64,000 bases of DNA from Acanthornis magna (lineage: Eukaryota > Chordata > Aves > Passeriformes > Acanthizidae), in NCBI GenBank assembly GCA_036785705.1, contig JAWUZG010000084.1, positions 8,941,501 through 9,005,500 on the forward strand, written 5' to 3'. Under the pieces are notes generated by a model, which searched no databases, was not told the origin of the DNA, and saw only the letters and a list, made by a program, of their open reading frames with translations. The position numbers and the translations under genes were made by a program. Numbering within the stretch: position 1 is the first letter of the stretch; each line of letters starts with the position of its first letter. Shown here piece by piece: positions 36,076-50,040 of the stretch.

Positions 36076-39000
36076 GTGTGTGTGTTTGTGTAGAAAGCAA
36101 GCATGGGTGTTCTGCTAAGCAACAATGGCCATGGGACAATGAGTTTCAATCTCGATGATGAAGCATTTCAAGTGGTAACCAAACAGTTAACGGCAGGTGG
36201 GTGGGTGAGGAAAAACCCGTGAACAACAGACATCTCAAAGGGATGGCTGTTTTGGAGGAAAGAAGGAGTTTATTCACACACAGAAACAAAACACCAGAAT
36301 TAAAAAGAGAAGGGAGGAAAATATTTTTTAAAAAAAGGCTAGGTTAGCATGTTTCTGGGGTAAAGTACAAGAATCTGTGAGGTCTTAAAAAAACTCTCTT
36401 TGAATGCATAAACTCTGCCTAAATGCTTTAAACAGGACATTATGTTGATTATTGTTAAAACTTACTGCTCAATATTGCACAATATGAAATAAAACCATAA
36501 AGCTAATTGTGGCAATTAGAGTTTATAAATTCCATTTAAAAAATTACAGGAAGAGAATTTTTTATTTTTCCATAATTATGTCATTATTCAAGTTGACCTG
36601 CAAGGAGCATGTGTATACGTTATCTAATGTACAAATGTGGAATAAGAGTATACAGGTCTTGCAATTGTTTTGAGGAATACAGCAAAAAAAGTCATTGTAT
36701 GTATATGGTTATGGTTCCCTCATCATCCTCTGAAAGTTACAGTTATGTCCATAGAAAAACATGTTTAACAATAAGAGATTAAAAACCAAGTAACTAAGAG
36801 AAAAATTATACACAAGTATGACGGTAATAGTCACCTCCCAGCTATGATTATTTAGGAGTGAGGCTGCTGAGGATCAGAAATGCAGCTTGTTTGTTTCTTT
36901 ACCACATTTCAAGACTGAAAATTTAAGAACATACTAGGTTCCCATAAAGGATCAGAAAAATCTTGGAGTGGACAGCAACAAATATCTGATATTTCAGAGG
37001 TGAGTGAATATACCAGAGTTTGCATCAAACAAATCTTTGGGCAAAAGATTCTTTTCAAACCTATTTCCACTTCTCACCAACACAGTCAGGCTTTAGTGAA
37101 CACAGTAAAGAAATACATGGACTATTTGCTAGGGTGGGATACTACCTTAATGTGTAATCAATTAAAGAGGCAAATAACCTCACAGTGATGAAAAGCTGCC
37201 CAAGCAAGACAGGATAAGAGTTCTAATAACTGCTCTTTAGTGGATATGGGGCATGGGGAGATTCAATATGGTTGTAGGGTAAATGACTTTTCAAAAATCT
37301 ATATTAAATCAGTACCCTGATTTGGAGGAGAAAATGTCCCACAAAATTAAGACTTTCTAACCATACTTTTAAAATATTGGGTTAAGAAGCTGCAAAGTGA
37401 CATGAAACTTTGTGATGACAAATAAGAACTTGCATATTAGAAAGAATAATTTCAGATATTTAACTTCACTGCTGGATTTTACACAAACTATAATCACTTG
37501 GTAAAGATGGAACAAAGAAATACAATGCCAAGAGTACAAACAAACCCTAAAGACATACAAAGAAAAGAGAAAATGTCTTATTTTAAATAAATTGATAGTG
37601 TGTATTCTATTAACACTAGGTAGGGTGCTCTAGTCCAAAATATACCTCAGAAATACAGAAGAAGTAAGAATTAACTCATGGACATCACATGGTTTTAGTA
37701 AACCAGGTAAATTCTGGAACATTTTTACTTGTCTCTGAAAGGCAAAGGGCTGCCTGATTTGATGTTCATAAAACTGTTGCTGAAATAGAATCAAGAATTA
37801 ATATCACACACTCTGAAGTTAACCACATCTCTGAACCCTTGTGCCTGCTGTAAAGCACCTCTAAAATTTTAGGTAGTTAATTATGAGGGTTGGGGCGAGG
37901 GGGGAATTTTTACTTCACTTTCACCAAACTAATTTTCGTTTCAGATTCCTGAGCTTTACTCTGATCACTTCAGCAGATCTAACTGTAGTTGCATTGTATC
38001 AGTAACCAATTCTTTTTTAAAAAGTGTTATGCCAAACTAACATGCACTTGAGTAGAAAAGATATACTAAAGTTGGAATTCCATATACACAGCCAGTTTGC
38101 TAGCTACTCATTCTTCCACTCTGCTGCCCTACAAGACTTTATATCTTCTGCAAGACCATGTGTCTCAGCCCCTGAAAAGAGCTTTGAGTGAAGTTTTACA
38201 CTTTGTGAACTGTTTCATTGGGAAAGGCTGAAGTAAGTGATAAAACCCATGTAACCTGCTTTGTTTTAGCATTAGAGAATTGGATTAATTACTCCCTGGG
38301 GCTTTTTGGATCCTGCAGGGAGCATCTTTGAGACCAAGTTTCAGAGCCAGGATTGTATTTGCACAATTAAGTGTAGCCTTTGAATATTTTATGATGCACA
38401 CTACTAAATCTATGACATACATGTATTAGGAACAGAAACTGCTTACTTCAAATTGATTTTGTTTAATGTCTTGTTAATGCAGATACACAAAAATATCAAT
38501 TCCTCATCACTGTGCATGAACTTAAACTACTAAAGTAAAAAATTAACATTTTCATATTATTTGTATTTTAATTATTAATGAAAGCACTACCAAGAAGAAA
38601 AAAAATAATTGATGGAAAATTAATTTTTTTTAAAAAGCTTATTTTTAAAACAGACCTTTATCCTTTATCCTATCTTTAATATCCTAAAGTAACATTTTTA
38701 ATGTGGGCTTCACTTTGATCAGCTCTTTTTAATTAACTTTAGAAATCTGAGTGTTTTACAGCACAGTCTTTATCAATTTTTTTATTTAGCTATTAACACT
38801 TATGTTTTACCTTTAACAGACCACTATCAGATTTCTATCACGTCAGGCTTTGGTATATACCAAAGATCTTGATACGTCTAGCAAGCAGTTAACCTCTTAC
38901 CTTGCTCTCTCTTGTAACTGTGATTATGATGAATGAGTGGTTAGTTCTAAGCAATTCTGTTTTATGTCAATAAATGAATCAAACAGTCATTGGTATATGT

Positions 39001-42000
39001 ACATTAGGAAGACAGAGAGAAAATGAAGCTGTCTGTGGACACTTTATAACCCTCACCCTTTTAAGTAATGTGATTTGAAAAGTTAATGCTGACATCAACT
39101 GTTGGTATTGTTCATCCATGCTATGGAATAAGACATTCTTTGTGTTATTTACGTGAAAGAAGACATACTGTATATAATATATTTCTGACAGCATGGCTTA
39201 AAGAAAATTCTCTTTACAGCTTTCCTAACATACTGCAATGTAGTTACTAAATTACCTGAAGCTTTGGGTGTGTGGTGAACAACTATTTCTTCCAGAAATA
39301 CCTGGGCTCTGCAAATACCGATCCCTTACTGAAAACCTGTCCAGATACAGACTTGTGCAAATACTTTGCTTCGACCTTCTTAGCTGGGCTTCTTAACCCA
39401 AATATTTCCTATTCCTCTCTCCCAAGCATTGCAAGCAACTTCAACAACACATAGAATTGTTTGGATGAGGATTTGCATTTTATTGCTTTGTACTTTTGCA
39501 AAGGCGTTTTTAGGCAGCAGTTGGATCTGGTGCATTGCACAGATCTCATCCAGCACACATATGGAGCAGCAGTAGAGCAAGAAAGCCCTCACATATATAC
39601 AGAGCATGACAAGACTTTGGGGGAAAAAAAGAAAAAGGCATTTCTAGCAGCAGCTTCACTAAATGGTTCAACTTCATCAGAAAGTAAGCAAAGACCACAT
39701 CTGTGGCCCCTGCCTTTGTGCAATGTGTCAGGAGCCAGTTGGATGGTGCTCTCACCCACAATGGTGTCCTTGTTCCAGTAACTACTAAAGAGTCTTAAAG
39801 CCTGAAACCCCTTGGTTTTATATTAAATAAAACTGTTATTCTGTCTATTTTCTCTTGTGTCATACATTTCATTTTTCATAAAGAATTGAAGGAGATTTCT
39901 GCTACGCTAAATATCAAAATCCCAAAAGTAGTTTAAGTGCACTATTTGTTTATTATAAGAAAAACTGTCTAAAATTAATACAATGCTTTCACAATACAGG
40001 CATTCTGTGTACCTATTAATTTGTTTGCTTATTACCAAGAAATGGCCAATAGAGAAGCAGCCAAAATAATGTCTGCTGCACTCAGAAGGTAAACAGGAAG
40101 TCAGATAGGAGCACATTTCTGTGCCAGCATGAGGCAACACTTTCCTTCTATTAGAAGTCCCTAGGTGACCTCCCACAACCACACAGCTTTAGATAAAATC
40201 ACACAGGGGAGTCCATCAGACATCCCAGCTAGAAGCACAGGCTGGAGAGAGAGAACTTCAGATACTGAAAAAAAGAGGGAACATTTCATATTCGAGTTCT
40301 GGCCTGTTCTTAGCAGAGTGGTCCAGCCACCTTTCCCTCTCCTTGAGACCTTTTTCTCACACCTTCCTCTTCTTCAGGTACAACTAAAAACCTCTGGATG
40401 GATGCAACTATGCACCTGTCAGATCCTCCCTAACAAATGTGTTTGGGCACCAGGTTTTAGCTGAGTTTAAAGAAATGTTTTTCCTACTTCCATTTTCCTT
40501 CTACTCAACTTACTCTCTATTAAGAACATCTAAAATATGTATATTTAGGAAGGTGTTCTCAGACAAAAAGACTCTTCAAGGCAGGTGTTTTCTGTTTATT
40601 TACACCACATGTTATATACTGGAAATTCATTTCTTACTAGGAAATTTGTGGGTTACAAACTCTACATAAAAACAGCAAGATGAGGTTCCACTAGAAATCA
40701 ATTTTATATTCACCATTTATAAAATAAACCCAGGAATATAGAGCTTCAAATTGCTGAGGGTCTACTTAAAAGATGGTTCACCCAGATCATTTTATATTGT
40801 CACGTCACCATGTCAGAAGGAAAGGAGGTAGAAGAGGATAAAGGCCCCTGATATCTCCAGATCACACATCCCAAAAAAGGTATGGGTATGCAGCAAACAG
40901 AGTTAGGCATCATTTTGTTTTCTTAATAGGAACTTCAAAATACTCAGCTCTTCATAGAAAGGGGTGTGTGATAAGCTGGTAACATCTCCTTGACCAAAAT
41001 GCTGATCAACAGTCCTGTCTTACGAAGAGAAAAATGGAGTACCATTTTTTAAGACTTGGGTTCAGTATATTGCTTTTCTAGAAAGTATAGACCATATATT
41101 CTCCCAAATATATTAACTGTAATTCAGTAGAACATCAAATGTTATCAATTAAACCCATAATGTAAATAGTACCAAAGACATATATGTCTTCATTTGCTCC
41201 AGGTAAGCTGTGCTTTCTTTGCCTTTGTTATACAAATATTCACAATTAAATAATTTTCTCATTTTAAATAAGCTGGTAAAAATACAAAGCACAAATCTGT
41301 TTGGTCAGATATTCCATGGTGTAAATAGAAACAATCCAAATTAAACAAAAAAAGTATAAAAGTTGCCTTAAAAAAATAAGACTGGGGAAAATTAATAAAT
41401 ATTGAGTTTGAAACAAAGCATTTTTCTATTGATATGCTGTTTGAAGTTCTTGAAAAGATAAAGTTTACCTACCCACTATGTCAGTTTTTGTGTTATAATG
41501 TGTGTGCATTTGTGTGCTCCCAAGTGTTCCTGGTTTTGTTCTCAAACCTTCTTTGAAAAAAAAATCCTGTTGTTCATTTTAAAAGAAATTTTATTTTATT
41601 CCCAAATACAATTATATTATTTTCACTGTTTTCAATACAGGTTTTTCACTGTAGAGCTCAAGACACTGAAGTTTCTTGGGCTTTAACACACCTCATTTCA
41701 GGTTTTATTTTTCTCCCTCTGTTAGTGTTTTCACATTGTAGCCAAGTCACAATAAAATGTTTACACAGAAACTGAACTGCTAGTAAAAAGATATATCTAA
41801 TAGCTGATGTACAAGCAAAATTGGCTTTAAATGCCGTGTTATTAGAGGGCATTTATTTTGCCATCTATATCTTTAAATAACTATTGCAGTTTACTACTGG
41901 ACAAACCTACTTGAGAAGAACAATTAAATAAATTAAACCATGTTAAGACCACATTCTTGAAAAAAAAAAAGTAACCTTTAGTTAGGACAATTACTCTGTG

Positions 42001-43559
42001 GGCATAAAACAAAAGCACAAATGTCACATTTTCCATGAAATTTACTTTTGTATGAATCATCAATCCTGTTTTCTCCTGAACAAAACTAGCCAAATATGAC
42101 CAAAAAAATCCCAAAGTTGCCTGAACTGGATGATCCAAGTAATTACATGTTACAGCAGAATACATCTATGACAAAACTTTCAAAAATTTGAGGAAAAAGT
42201 TATTATAGCCCCTGGTTGAAATAGCTTTGGTACAGACTTTTAGCAGTATTTAGCTGATCTTGCTGTATTCCCATATAAAAATATACACAGTTTCAAAGAT
42301 CAATCTTCCTAGCACTGATCTGTACTCCTTCCCTTTGGAGTATAGATCAAACAAACACACTATAAAAACATGCCCAGATATTATAGCATAACATGAAAAA
42401 GGTATACACTTCTCATTAGCATTTTTTAAATACTGCTTAGAATTGAATCTTCTCAAAACTCCTTATATATGCAAACCTTTTGTCTTCCACACCACCCCCC
42501 AAAGCTCTCATCTTCTCCTTTGCTTAGGGCCTGTTTGTTCAGCCCCAGGCCCTGCTCCTGATTCCATCACTTCCATGGTCACCTCACATACTTATGTATT
42601 TGCAGAAATGAAGTCTTTAAATGGAAAGGTACCTCTGGTCACAACCTGCCTTGTTAGTCTATTTTATTAGTCTCATTTATGACACTGTACGTGTTGCTGT
42701 TACTGCACAGTAAGAGTCTGTATCTGCCTAACTCATGTACAGAATATTTGTATGTTTGGAGAGGTACAACAGATATGATTTAAGAAGATCTAAATCTGTA
42801 TTACTGTACAAGGTACACTTCAATGCTGTTCTCAGTGTGTGAGGAAACACGGGGCTGAATCCATTGGTTGTACCTCCTACATTTTATTTTATTTTCAGTT
42901 TATGTGAACTTAAGGCTTGCATATGTTTCTAGACATATAGTGCTAAACACTAAAGTAAGTCCTCTAAGCAAAGAACAGTCAACATAGTGTTGGCTTCTGC
43001 AGATACTCATGTCACTGTGATTGAAGTCTGAGTTGCAGAGGACAGCACCTATGCCAGGCTAGGCTGTGGCTCACCATTTCACACAGCCATTTACTCAGCT
43101 CCAGCACTCAGGCTGCGGAGCCACGTTCCAGCTCTCATGGCCACGATATCTCAGGTGTCTCAGCTGTACTAACAGCTTTCCCCGCCACAGCCAGTGGGCA
43201 GTGGTGTGATAAAAACAGTCCATGCGTCTCATGGAAGTTTAAATACTTACTTGATTGACCTAAACACAAGCATTGCTTGCCAAGTACTTTTTTATGTCAC
43301 TTTTGCTTACCACAGCTTTTTGTTGATGTCAGCCAAGAAGAGCAGGACTCAGACCAGCAGTCCACAATATAATTACTAAAGCCCTTTTTATGTTCATAAT
43401 ACTACATGCACATGAATTAAACAATACTTACGACTTCTCACCCAATTAGCTTGGTACACAAAAAGTTCACCATGAAACAACCATTGAATTTATTCCATTG
43501 CTTGGCTTGGAAAGTGTGCTCCATATTGAGGTATAAAGAGGTACTGTTTGTATAGGCTG
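36076..43559. other. Non-coding unique DNA
   Basis: No gene is supported. Frames reach 106 codons (plus, 39461-39781), overlapping open minus frames of 71-75 codons. An AATAAA lies at 39826 just beyond it, but such hexamers are common in AT-rich DNA. A TG-rich stretch follows the CR1 fragment at 36073-36092. The segment about 36480-36620 is rich in TAAT/ATTA cores. A GC-richer patch at 43030-43200 has no long ORF. I recognise no transposon. Confidence 0.55.
36503..36519. repeat. 7-3-7 palindrome with TAAT-N7-ATTA
   Basis: CTAATTG at 36503-36509 and CAATTAG at 36513-36519 are exact reverse complements around TGG. The layout TAAT-N7-ATTA is the same as at 15377-15393. It sits in a segment (36480-36620) with other TAAT/ATTA cores, which is what a homeodomain-bound enhancer would show. 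That is a possibility, not a demonstration. Confidence 0.4.
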
Positions 43560-43700
43560 ATTTATTACTATTTCCATTTATAGAAGAGAAAAATGAAGAA
43601 AAGAAACTGATTGCTTAAAAAAAATGCAGTAGCAAAGCCAGAAAGAATATAACAAATCCCTCACTCTCAATTAAGTAATCACTTTATATTGCCTTCTCAG
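43560..43700 (+). mobile_element. Possible MIR-like SINE relic (weak)
   Basis: Order of resemblance to the MIR 3' half: TTACTATTTCCATTTATAGA (compare TTATCCCCATTTTACAGA), GAAGAAAAGAAACTGATTGC, GTAGCAAAGCCAGA (compare GTGGCAGAGCCAGG), then CTCACTCTCAATTAAGTAAT and CACTTTATATTGCC (compare CACTATACTATGCTGCC). The match is by eye and heavily diverged. Confidence 0.25.
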
Positions 43701-46700
43701 AACTATTTTTCAATGGTAATGCTTGTTTTTAAACTGTTTCTCTTATTTGATAATATTTTCTTTATCTATGTCTCACAATGCTCATTAAAAAATGCTGACC
43801 TGTAAATGCAGGAAAGTGCGAATAGAATAGCAAAACCATATGTGAAAATGAACATTTGTGAAGAGGAAGGGTTAGGGAGGGAATTGAACACATTTCCATA
43901 TTGAGAGGAGAACCTGCCATATTTTTTCTCTGATGAATGTAGTTTTGTGAACATCTTTTCCCACAAATGATTGAACAAATATTTATTCATAAACTATATT
44001 TGTGACTTAAGGGAACAAGCTGCATAGATTGGTTTCATTTTTACTACATCATACAAGAGGTATTGCAATAATTTATATCACGCCAAGTCTAACGCCCATT
44101 AGATTTTCCTTATTATACTTGACTAAAGCTGAGGACTGTCCAAAACAGCAATTCTGAAAGCTTTCTATTTGTTCCATAAAGAACTATCTTCCTCCCAGAT
44201 CCTCTCCTCTGGCTTTCCCTTTCTCAAAGCATTTCTGTTAGGTGTAGTCCCATCTGATGTATTTGAACTTGGGCACACTGTGAAACATGTTCTTGAGCTA
44301 CAGCCTAAATGACCATGGTTTTGTTGCAACCATAAAGGTCAGCTTTCTCCAAGGGATATAAAAATGTATTCCTAGATCAGCAGATGCTGGTCATCCTAGT
44401 GTTTCTTAAATAACACCATACAGCATTTCCTCTAAAAGTCCTGTCTGTCTTGAGTCACAGCCCCAATTCTTTTATAGAAAGGATTTTCATTGCAAAAATA
44501 TGATGCAGTGGTGTCATTAGCAAGTGCCCCATTGATGCGTTACTGTAAGCAACACCATTCTCCCATTATTGCTATTATTATAAAAACCAAAGTAAAGCTT
44601 GAGCTAATAGAAAAATTTACTGTTAATTCAGCATTTGTAACTCTTCTGAATAATTGAAACATAAGTTGCTAGTAAAAACCTACCAGAAGTTTAACGGTAG
44701 TTAGGTCAAATTCTTGCTAAAGGAACATGCTAAAACTGTAATACAACAGTGACATTTTAAAATTGCTTCCATTCCCCATGTCGAAAGAGTATTAGAAAGA
44801 TGCACATAACAAGGAAAATAATAAATACTTACAAATACACAAGAAAATCAGCCCCAGCTCCCAGAAATCACTGGTAAGTTGCTTTTGAATTCATGAAACT
44901 GACCTGAAAATATAAAAGGGAAAAAAAAGTTGAAACAAAAGAAAGCCCAGAACTGACAAATGTTACTTTTTTATTATTATAAAATAGTTATTATTTTTAA
45001 CCACAAACTGAATAAAACAGAACACAAGACTGTTGTCATGCTTTCAGCCAAGTAATTTACACAGAATTTGTTTCCAGGAAGCCAATACCAAGAGAAACAA
45101 TTATTTCATTGTTCTGCATCTCACACCATAGCAACCCAGTCCATTATGGCTTCTAAGAACTGTCATAAATGCAATGGTTATCTTTTAATAAGGAAAATAG
45201 CTGTGAGGGTGGTTTTGGCTTGGAGTTTTTCCTTTTTTTATGTTCTCAAGTGTTACAGAACATTTATTACTTTTTTTTTTTTTACTATAAGTAGTTTGTT
45301 AACAGCATTTTGCAGTTTACCTGGTGTAAAATTATTGTTTAGGTGGATTTAATTGGAATCCATCTAAGGTAAAATTTATACAAAGAAGAAAGACTAACGA
45401 TTTTGTTCTCCGATGGTCTAGATCCCAGTTAGAAGCTTAGCCTAAGTACAATGCAGTCACTATAAGGCATGATTAAATCCAACATTCTTTTTCCTGCATA
45501 CCCCTCAGTTCTAGTTGGAAAGGTAACAGATGCAACTCAAACCCACAGAGCTCGCCTTATAAAATTCTTTAACTAGCACAATGACTCACTTTATGCCTCT
45601 AAATATCCATGGTTTCCTCTCTCCAGAACCCCCATGCATTAGAAGGTAGTTCAGTAGTTTATTTTTATTGTTTGGTCTACATACAGCACATTTTTAGTTC
45701 TTAGGAAAACAAAGAAACTTTGTTGCACAGCCCTTGTTTTCTTTCCAAAATGTGAGGATGGATATGGGTAACATTAAACTGAAAATAGTAATGGAGCCTG
45801 AGCAACTAGTCTAGGTCAAAACCTTTTTGTTCTCTGGAAGCTATCTGATTAATTTGCAGTTCATAAAACAGTGGGTGTAAGCTCAGTTTAAAAACATGTA
45901 ACTATATTTAAAGATGAAATCGTCATTTTTGTTAGCCCCCAGTAATCTTTAAGAAACACCTTCCCACAACATTTCTGTATCCTAAAGTGCACCAGCCAGT
46001 ACTGCACAGTGCCTAGAGACAAGGAGAGAATACCAAACTTATCTTGATGCAGAATATCCTCCTTATTTCATACACCCACCCTGAAGTGCATATTATTCAT
46101 TCCAACCAAGCCCTCCCCCATCCTGAAAGTACACATTTAATTGTGTCTTCTCTCCTGTAATACCAACAGAGAGTCAACAAATCTCATTTGCTCTATCAAT
46201 GCAGTGTTGTTATTATATATTTTAAAAGCAAGTCTGAATCTCATTATCAGCTGATTTATGCCATTAGTGTGCTTTGGAGCCACCAATTAAACAAGGACAG
46301 TGGTTCATAAGGTCACAGTTAATTAATCTGAAAGTATAAATACACTTTAATGCACACCACCTCATGTAGGGAAGTTAGGAACAAAGCACCAAACCTTTAT
46401 TCTGGGCAAGCAATTAGGGGGAAAGGTTAAATATACAAAATTTTAAACTTAGCTTTAGCACTCTGGTAACCTTCCAGGGAAAAAGTTCAGTTTGGTAAAA
46501 CATCCTGCAGAATAATATGTATGTGAAGCCTTGATTCTTACAGCAACAGTGCAAGTAAGGGAGAAGGCAGAGCAGGGCTAACTGCACCCAGTGATCCCGA
46601 GCAAAGGAAGGTTTGCTGCTCAGATAACACCTCAGGACTCTGAATCAGCTGCAGCCTTATCCATTACCGAGCCAGGCAGGGTGGGGGAAAAGAAGCCCAA

Positions 46701-49579
46701 CCCTAAAGGGCCCGGTCCATTCAAAATGAACTCATCAGAGCTGATGCGTCTGTTGCATTTAGCAAACTGTACAAAACTCACTTTTCCTTCAACCACTTTC
46801 CCTTGGTAAATTTAATAAAACAGTGCAATAAAGGAAGTGTTCAGTAATACCCATAGTCTACCAACACAACCAGAGTGCAAGAAAAATGCTGGAAAAAGTC
46901 TAAATGACCAGAAACAGTTATTCACAGTGAAAATTCAAGTATGAGGGATCTAGAGTTTACATGGGAGAAATCACCTTTTTCTTACTGCCTTGACTCAATT
47001 TACCTTGCACAGTTCTCTGCTCAAAAGACAATAGAGCTAACACACAGACACACAAAAGTAAACCACATGACCTAATTAGACAGAGTAGTTGCTAACCATT
47101 TTTTCTTCTCATACACCTGTAGTCCTATATTCTATATGCTCCACTACTTTTATTGTCTTTAGCTGTCCAAGTACCTTTTCTTAAACTGAAAATAAACCCT
47201 ATTTTCTTATCCATGCAGAAAACTGTCTGTCCACCAAATACTAACATCACAATCTTAATAAAAAAATTCTATCAGGTGTATGCTATACAAATCACATAAT
47301 TAAATATAAATTTATTACATAAATAAAATAAACCAAGGACTAACACTGCACAGGCCCAGAGTTGTTCCATGTAGACTTTTATGCCTGTCTCTTTTATCAA
47401 GAAAAGACTTGCATCATGGTTTTAAAGTGTTTTGGGAGGCCAGCTCCCATTGATTTTGGGAAGACAGACCTAACCCTTATTCTATTAGCTCAAACCATTT
47501 ACATTTTCACTATAGACATCTCCAGTTGAAGTCCAGATGACCACGCAGGTGAACAGTTCTTGCATAAACATATACAAGAAAAAGCTGTCTTTAAAATAGT
47601 CTGTTGTTTTAATTGGTACAAACCCGACCAAAACTTCACTCAGATATTTTGCAGTTTAAATGCTTTCAAAACATTCTGAATGTCTGCAATTTCTGCAGGT
47701 TTGGAAGGTTTCTACCATCCTTACCAAAGACTTGCTCTCCCAATGCCACTGTGAAAGGGGGGAAATAAAGCTGTAAGAGCAATTTACGCTCTGATTTCAG
47801 GTACTTTTGAGAAAGAGTTAGTAAAGGTAACCATTTCTCATTGACCTGACTAAGAATAATACATAGTCATCCAACAATTTGACAGCATCTTTCAAAATAA
47901 CATAGTTTTCAGAAAGCTATGCTTTTGCACGTCTTGAAAGTACATATTGACACCAAGAGAACACTGGACTTAAAACAGATTACAGACATCACCAAGTGAC
48001 AGTAGGACCTTGTTTACCCTATGCATTATGAACCAAAGAAAATTCCATGAAAAGCCAAATGTCAGTTATGAAATAGTCTTTTCACCCAGTCAGTTCTTAA
48101 TAATTCCAATAGGTCTCAGTCTTCAGAAAAAAAAAATTCATTGGTTTTGGAAGGCAGAAAAAGGTTTACTAATTTTTAAAAATTCTTAATTAAAATATTC
48201 TGATTTTTCCAAGATAGAGCCTCTATAGGTAGGCTGTATTTTCTGCGCACAGTCACCAGTGAGCATGAAGGAAGCCTGGATGCAAAAAATGGAAGCAGTT
48301 ATTTAGGAAAAAGCATGGCATCATGTTATACCATTTGAGAATGTGGCCTATCATTGTGGGCTGCTGGGACTAAAATATGTATCATTTAAAAACTGTTAAA
48401 AAACTATTTTCAGAATTATAGCATGATGTGAAATGAGAAAAAGGAATAATACAGAAATGAAACTACATATTTAGGGCCTGAATCACATAGCAATTTCACA
48501 CCCTAAAACGTGCAGTATTTCACAATTAAAGCATCATTAATGACCTATGTCTAGACACAATCACAAAAATGAAGGAGGCAGTAGGCTGATTGTAATGAGA
48601 ACCTTTGAACTGGATTTCTAAAAATTTTCCTTAATTCAGGTAAAGGTCACAGTTTCAAGATGGTTCAATGAAAAAAATTTTACTTAAATACAGAAAATTC
48701 ATACATGATCATTTTGAAACAGGAAGGCAAACGCAGTAATTAATCACTATGAGCAAATTCCTTCTAGCTTCCCTTTCTTTCACCTCTGCTTAAACACTCA
48801 CGGATTGTATTTTACTGCCTTCGCTGGCTTGTTTCTTGAAATCTTTACTCTTCTTGGTTCTATGCATAACTAAAAATCCCCAAACAAATAAACAAACAAA
48901 CCCAACCAAACCAAAGCAATTACAGCATTGTTTCCCTATCGCTTTTCATTTTAGAATAGTCCCTCTGCAGTGCTCTTCATTTGGATTTTTGTACTTCCTA
49001 ACAAAGATTGCAGTCAAGTGATCCATCAAAGAAGGAATCAGAGCATACCACCTGTTCCACAAGTGGTCATTTTAAAACATGTTGCATCACAGTGAGGTAA
49101 GAACAGCACCACAGTGTAAAAATTGGGCTCCAAAGCTCTGTACTTGGTTGCTGCTTTTGTTACAGATTTTCTGCTCAACCTTCAGCAGAAGTTGTTTTGT
49201 GCTTCTTAGCTCCTTATACACAAAAAGGAGCTACTATTTCTTCCTTCTGTAGCAGTGATGCTTTACAATTCTACACCCCAGAAGCTGTGATGTCGTTATT
49301 ACAGAAACGAGGCTCAAAAGAAGTACCTAAAATAGGCTACATCCCCACAGTTTTGCAGGGAGATGTGAGCTCACTCTGCCCACACTTGGAGATGACTGGC
49401 CACAAACCCACTCTAATCCAGTTTAGCTCTGGTTAGCACTTACGTAAACTACATGACTTCCAGTTTAGAGCAACCTCACATCTGCCTACAAAAAACATGT
49501 CAACATACACATACAATGATGGTGTTTCTGTAAACTACCTCTTGAAAAAAGGAACCCCATAAACATCACCACTTTTGCC
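43701..49579. other. Non-coding unique DNA with a CNE-like segment
   Basis: No gene is supported. Frames reach 94 codons (plus, 45068-45352), T-run rich and unrecognised. T13 is at 45271-45283. The segment about 46180-46400 (GTTAATTAATCTG, CCAATTAAAC and TTTAATGCA cores) resembles a conserved non-coding element. It is followed by a GC-richer patch at 46560-46720 with a 72-codon unrecognised frame. A CAAA-type repeat lies at 48881-48916. Confidence 0.55.
48881..48916 (+). repeat. (CAAA)n-like simple repeat
   Basis: Degenerate tandem CAAA/CAAAT/CCAAA units over about 36 bases. Ordinary vertebrate low-complexity DNA. Confidence 0.8.
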
Positions 49580-49619
49580 AAACTCCACAGGCAGTGGAAA
49601 CCTGTGGAAACTCCACAGG
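49580..49619. repeat. Direct and inverted repeat of a CCACAGG element
   Basis: AAACTCCACAGG occurs at 49580-49591 and again at 49608-49619, a period of 28. The second copy forms a perfect hairpin with CCTGTGGA at 49601-49608 against TCCACAGG at 49612-49619 around a 3-base loop. CTGTGG/CCACAG resembles the RUNX core, so three or more such cores lie within 40 bases. It falls within an unrecognised 101-codon minus-strand frame (49535-49840). Confidence 0.6.
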
Positions 49620-50040
49620 TTCTGTGTGTTTCCCAAAAGGGTGTCACTCCGTAGTGGCACATTACCTGGCAGTGTTACATTATATAACTGGCTATAAAAA
49701 CTCCTCATCATCTCTTCTGTAACAAATAATTGTGTTATTGTGTAAATGTCTTCAACAGGCAAGTCAGGAACATTTCTCTGCTGTCTGCTTGCAGGTCTAT
49801 AAAGCATCCAATCATTACAGAACGCGAGCACAGGATACAAAATGTATGTAGTATCACTTCATAAAGTAGCATCAGCTTAAGTCTAAAAAGGATTTTGATG
49901 AAAAAAGTATTGCATATCTCCAACAACTAATTTAAACGTATTATAACATCTACCACTAAAATTACACTTGAAAACACCAAAAACATCTAATTCACTGTGC
50001 AGATGAAAGAAATACCTAAATATGCATTTATTCCTTCATA

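Noticed and set aside
39461..39831. 106-codon plus-strand frame followed by AATAAA at 39826, as if a terminal exon
   Set aside because: Opposite-strand frames are equally open, the protein is unrecognised and has a lysine run from an A/G tract, and AATAAA is frequent in AT-rich DNA.
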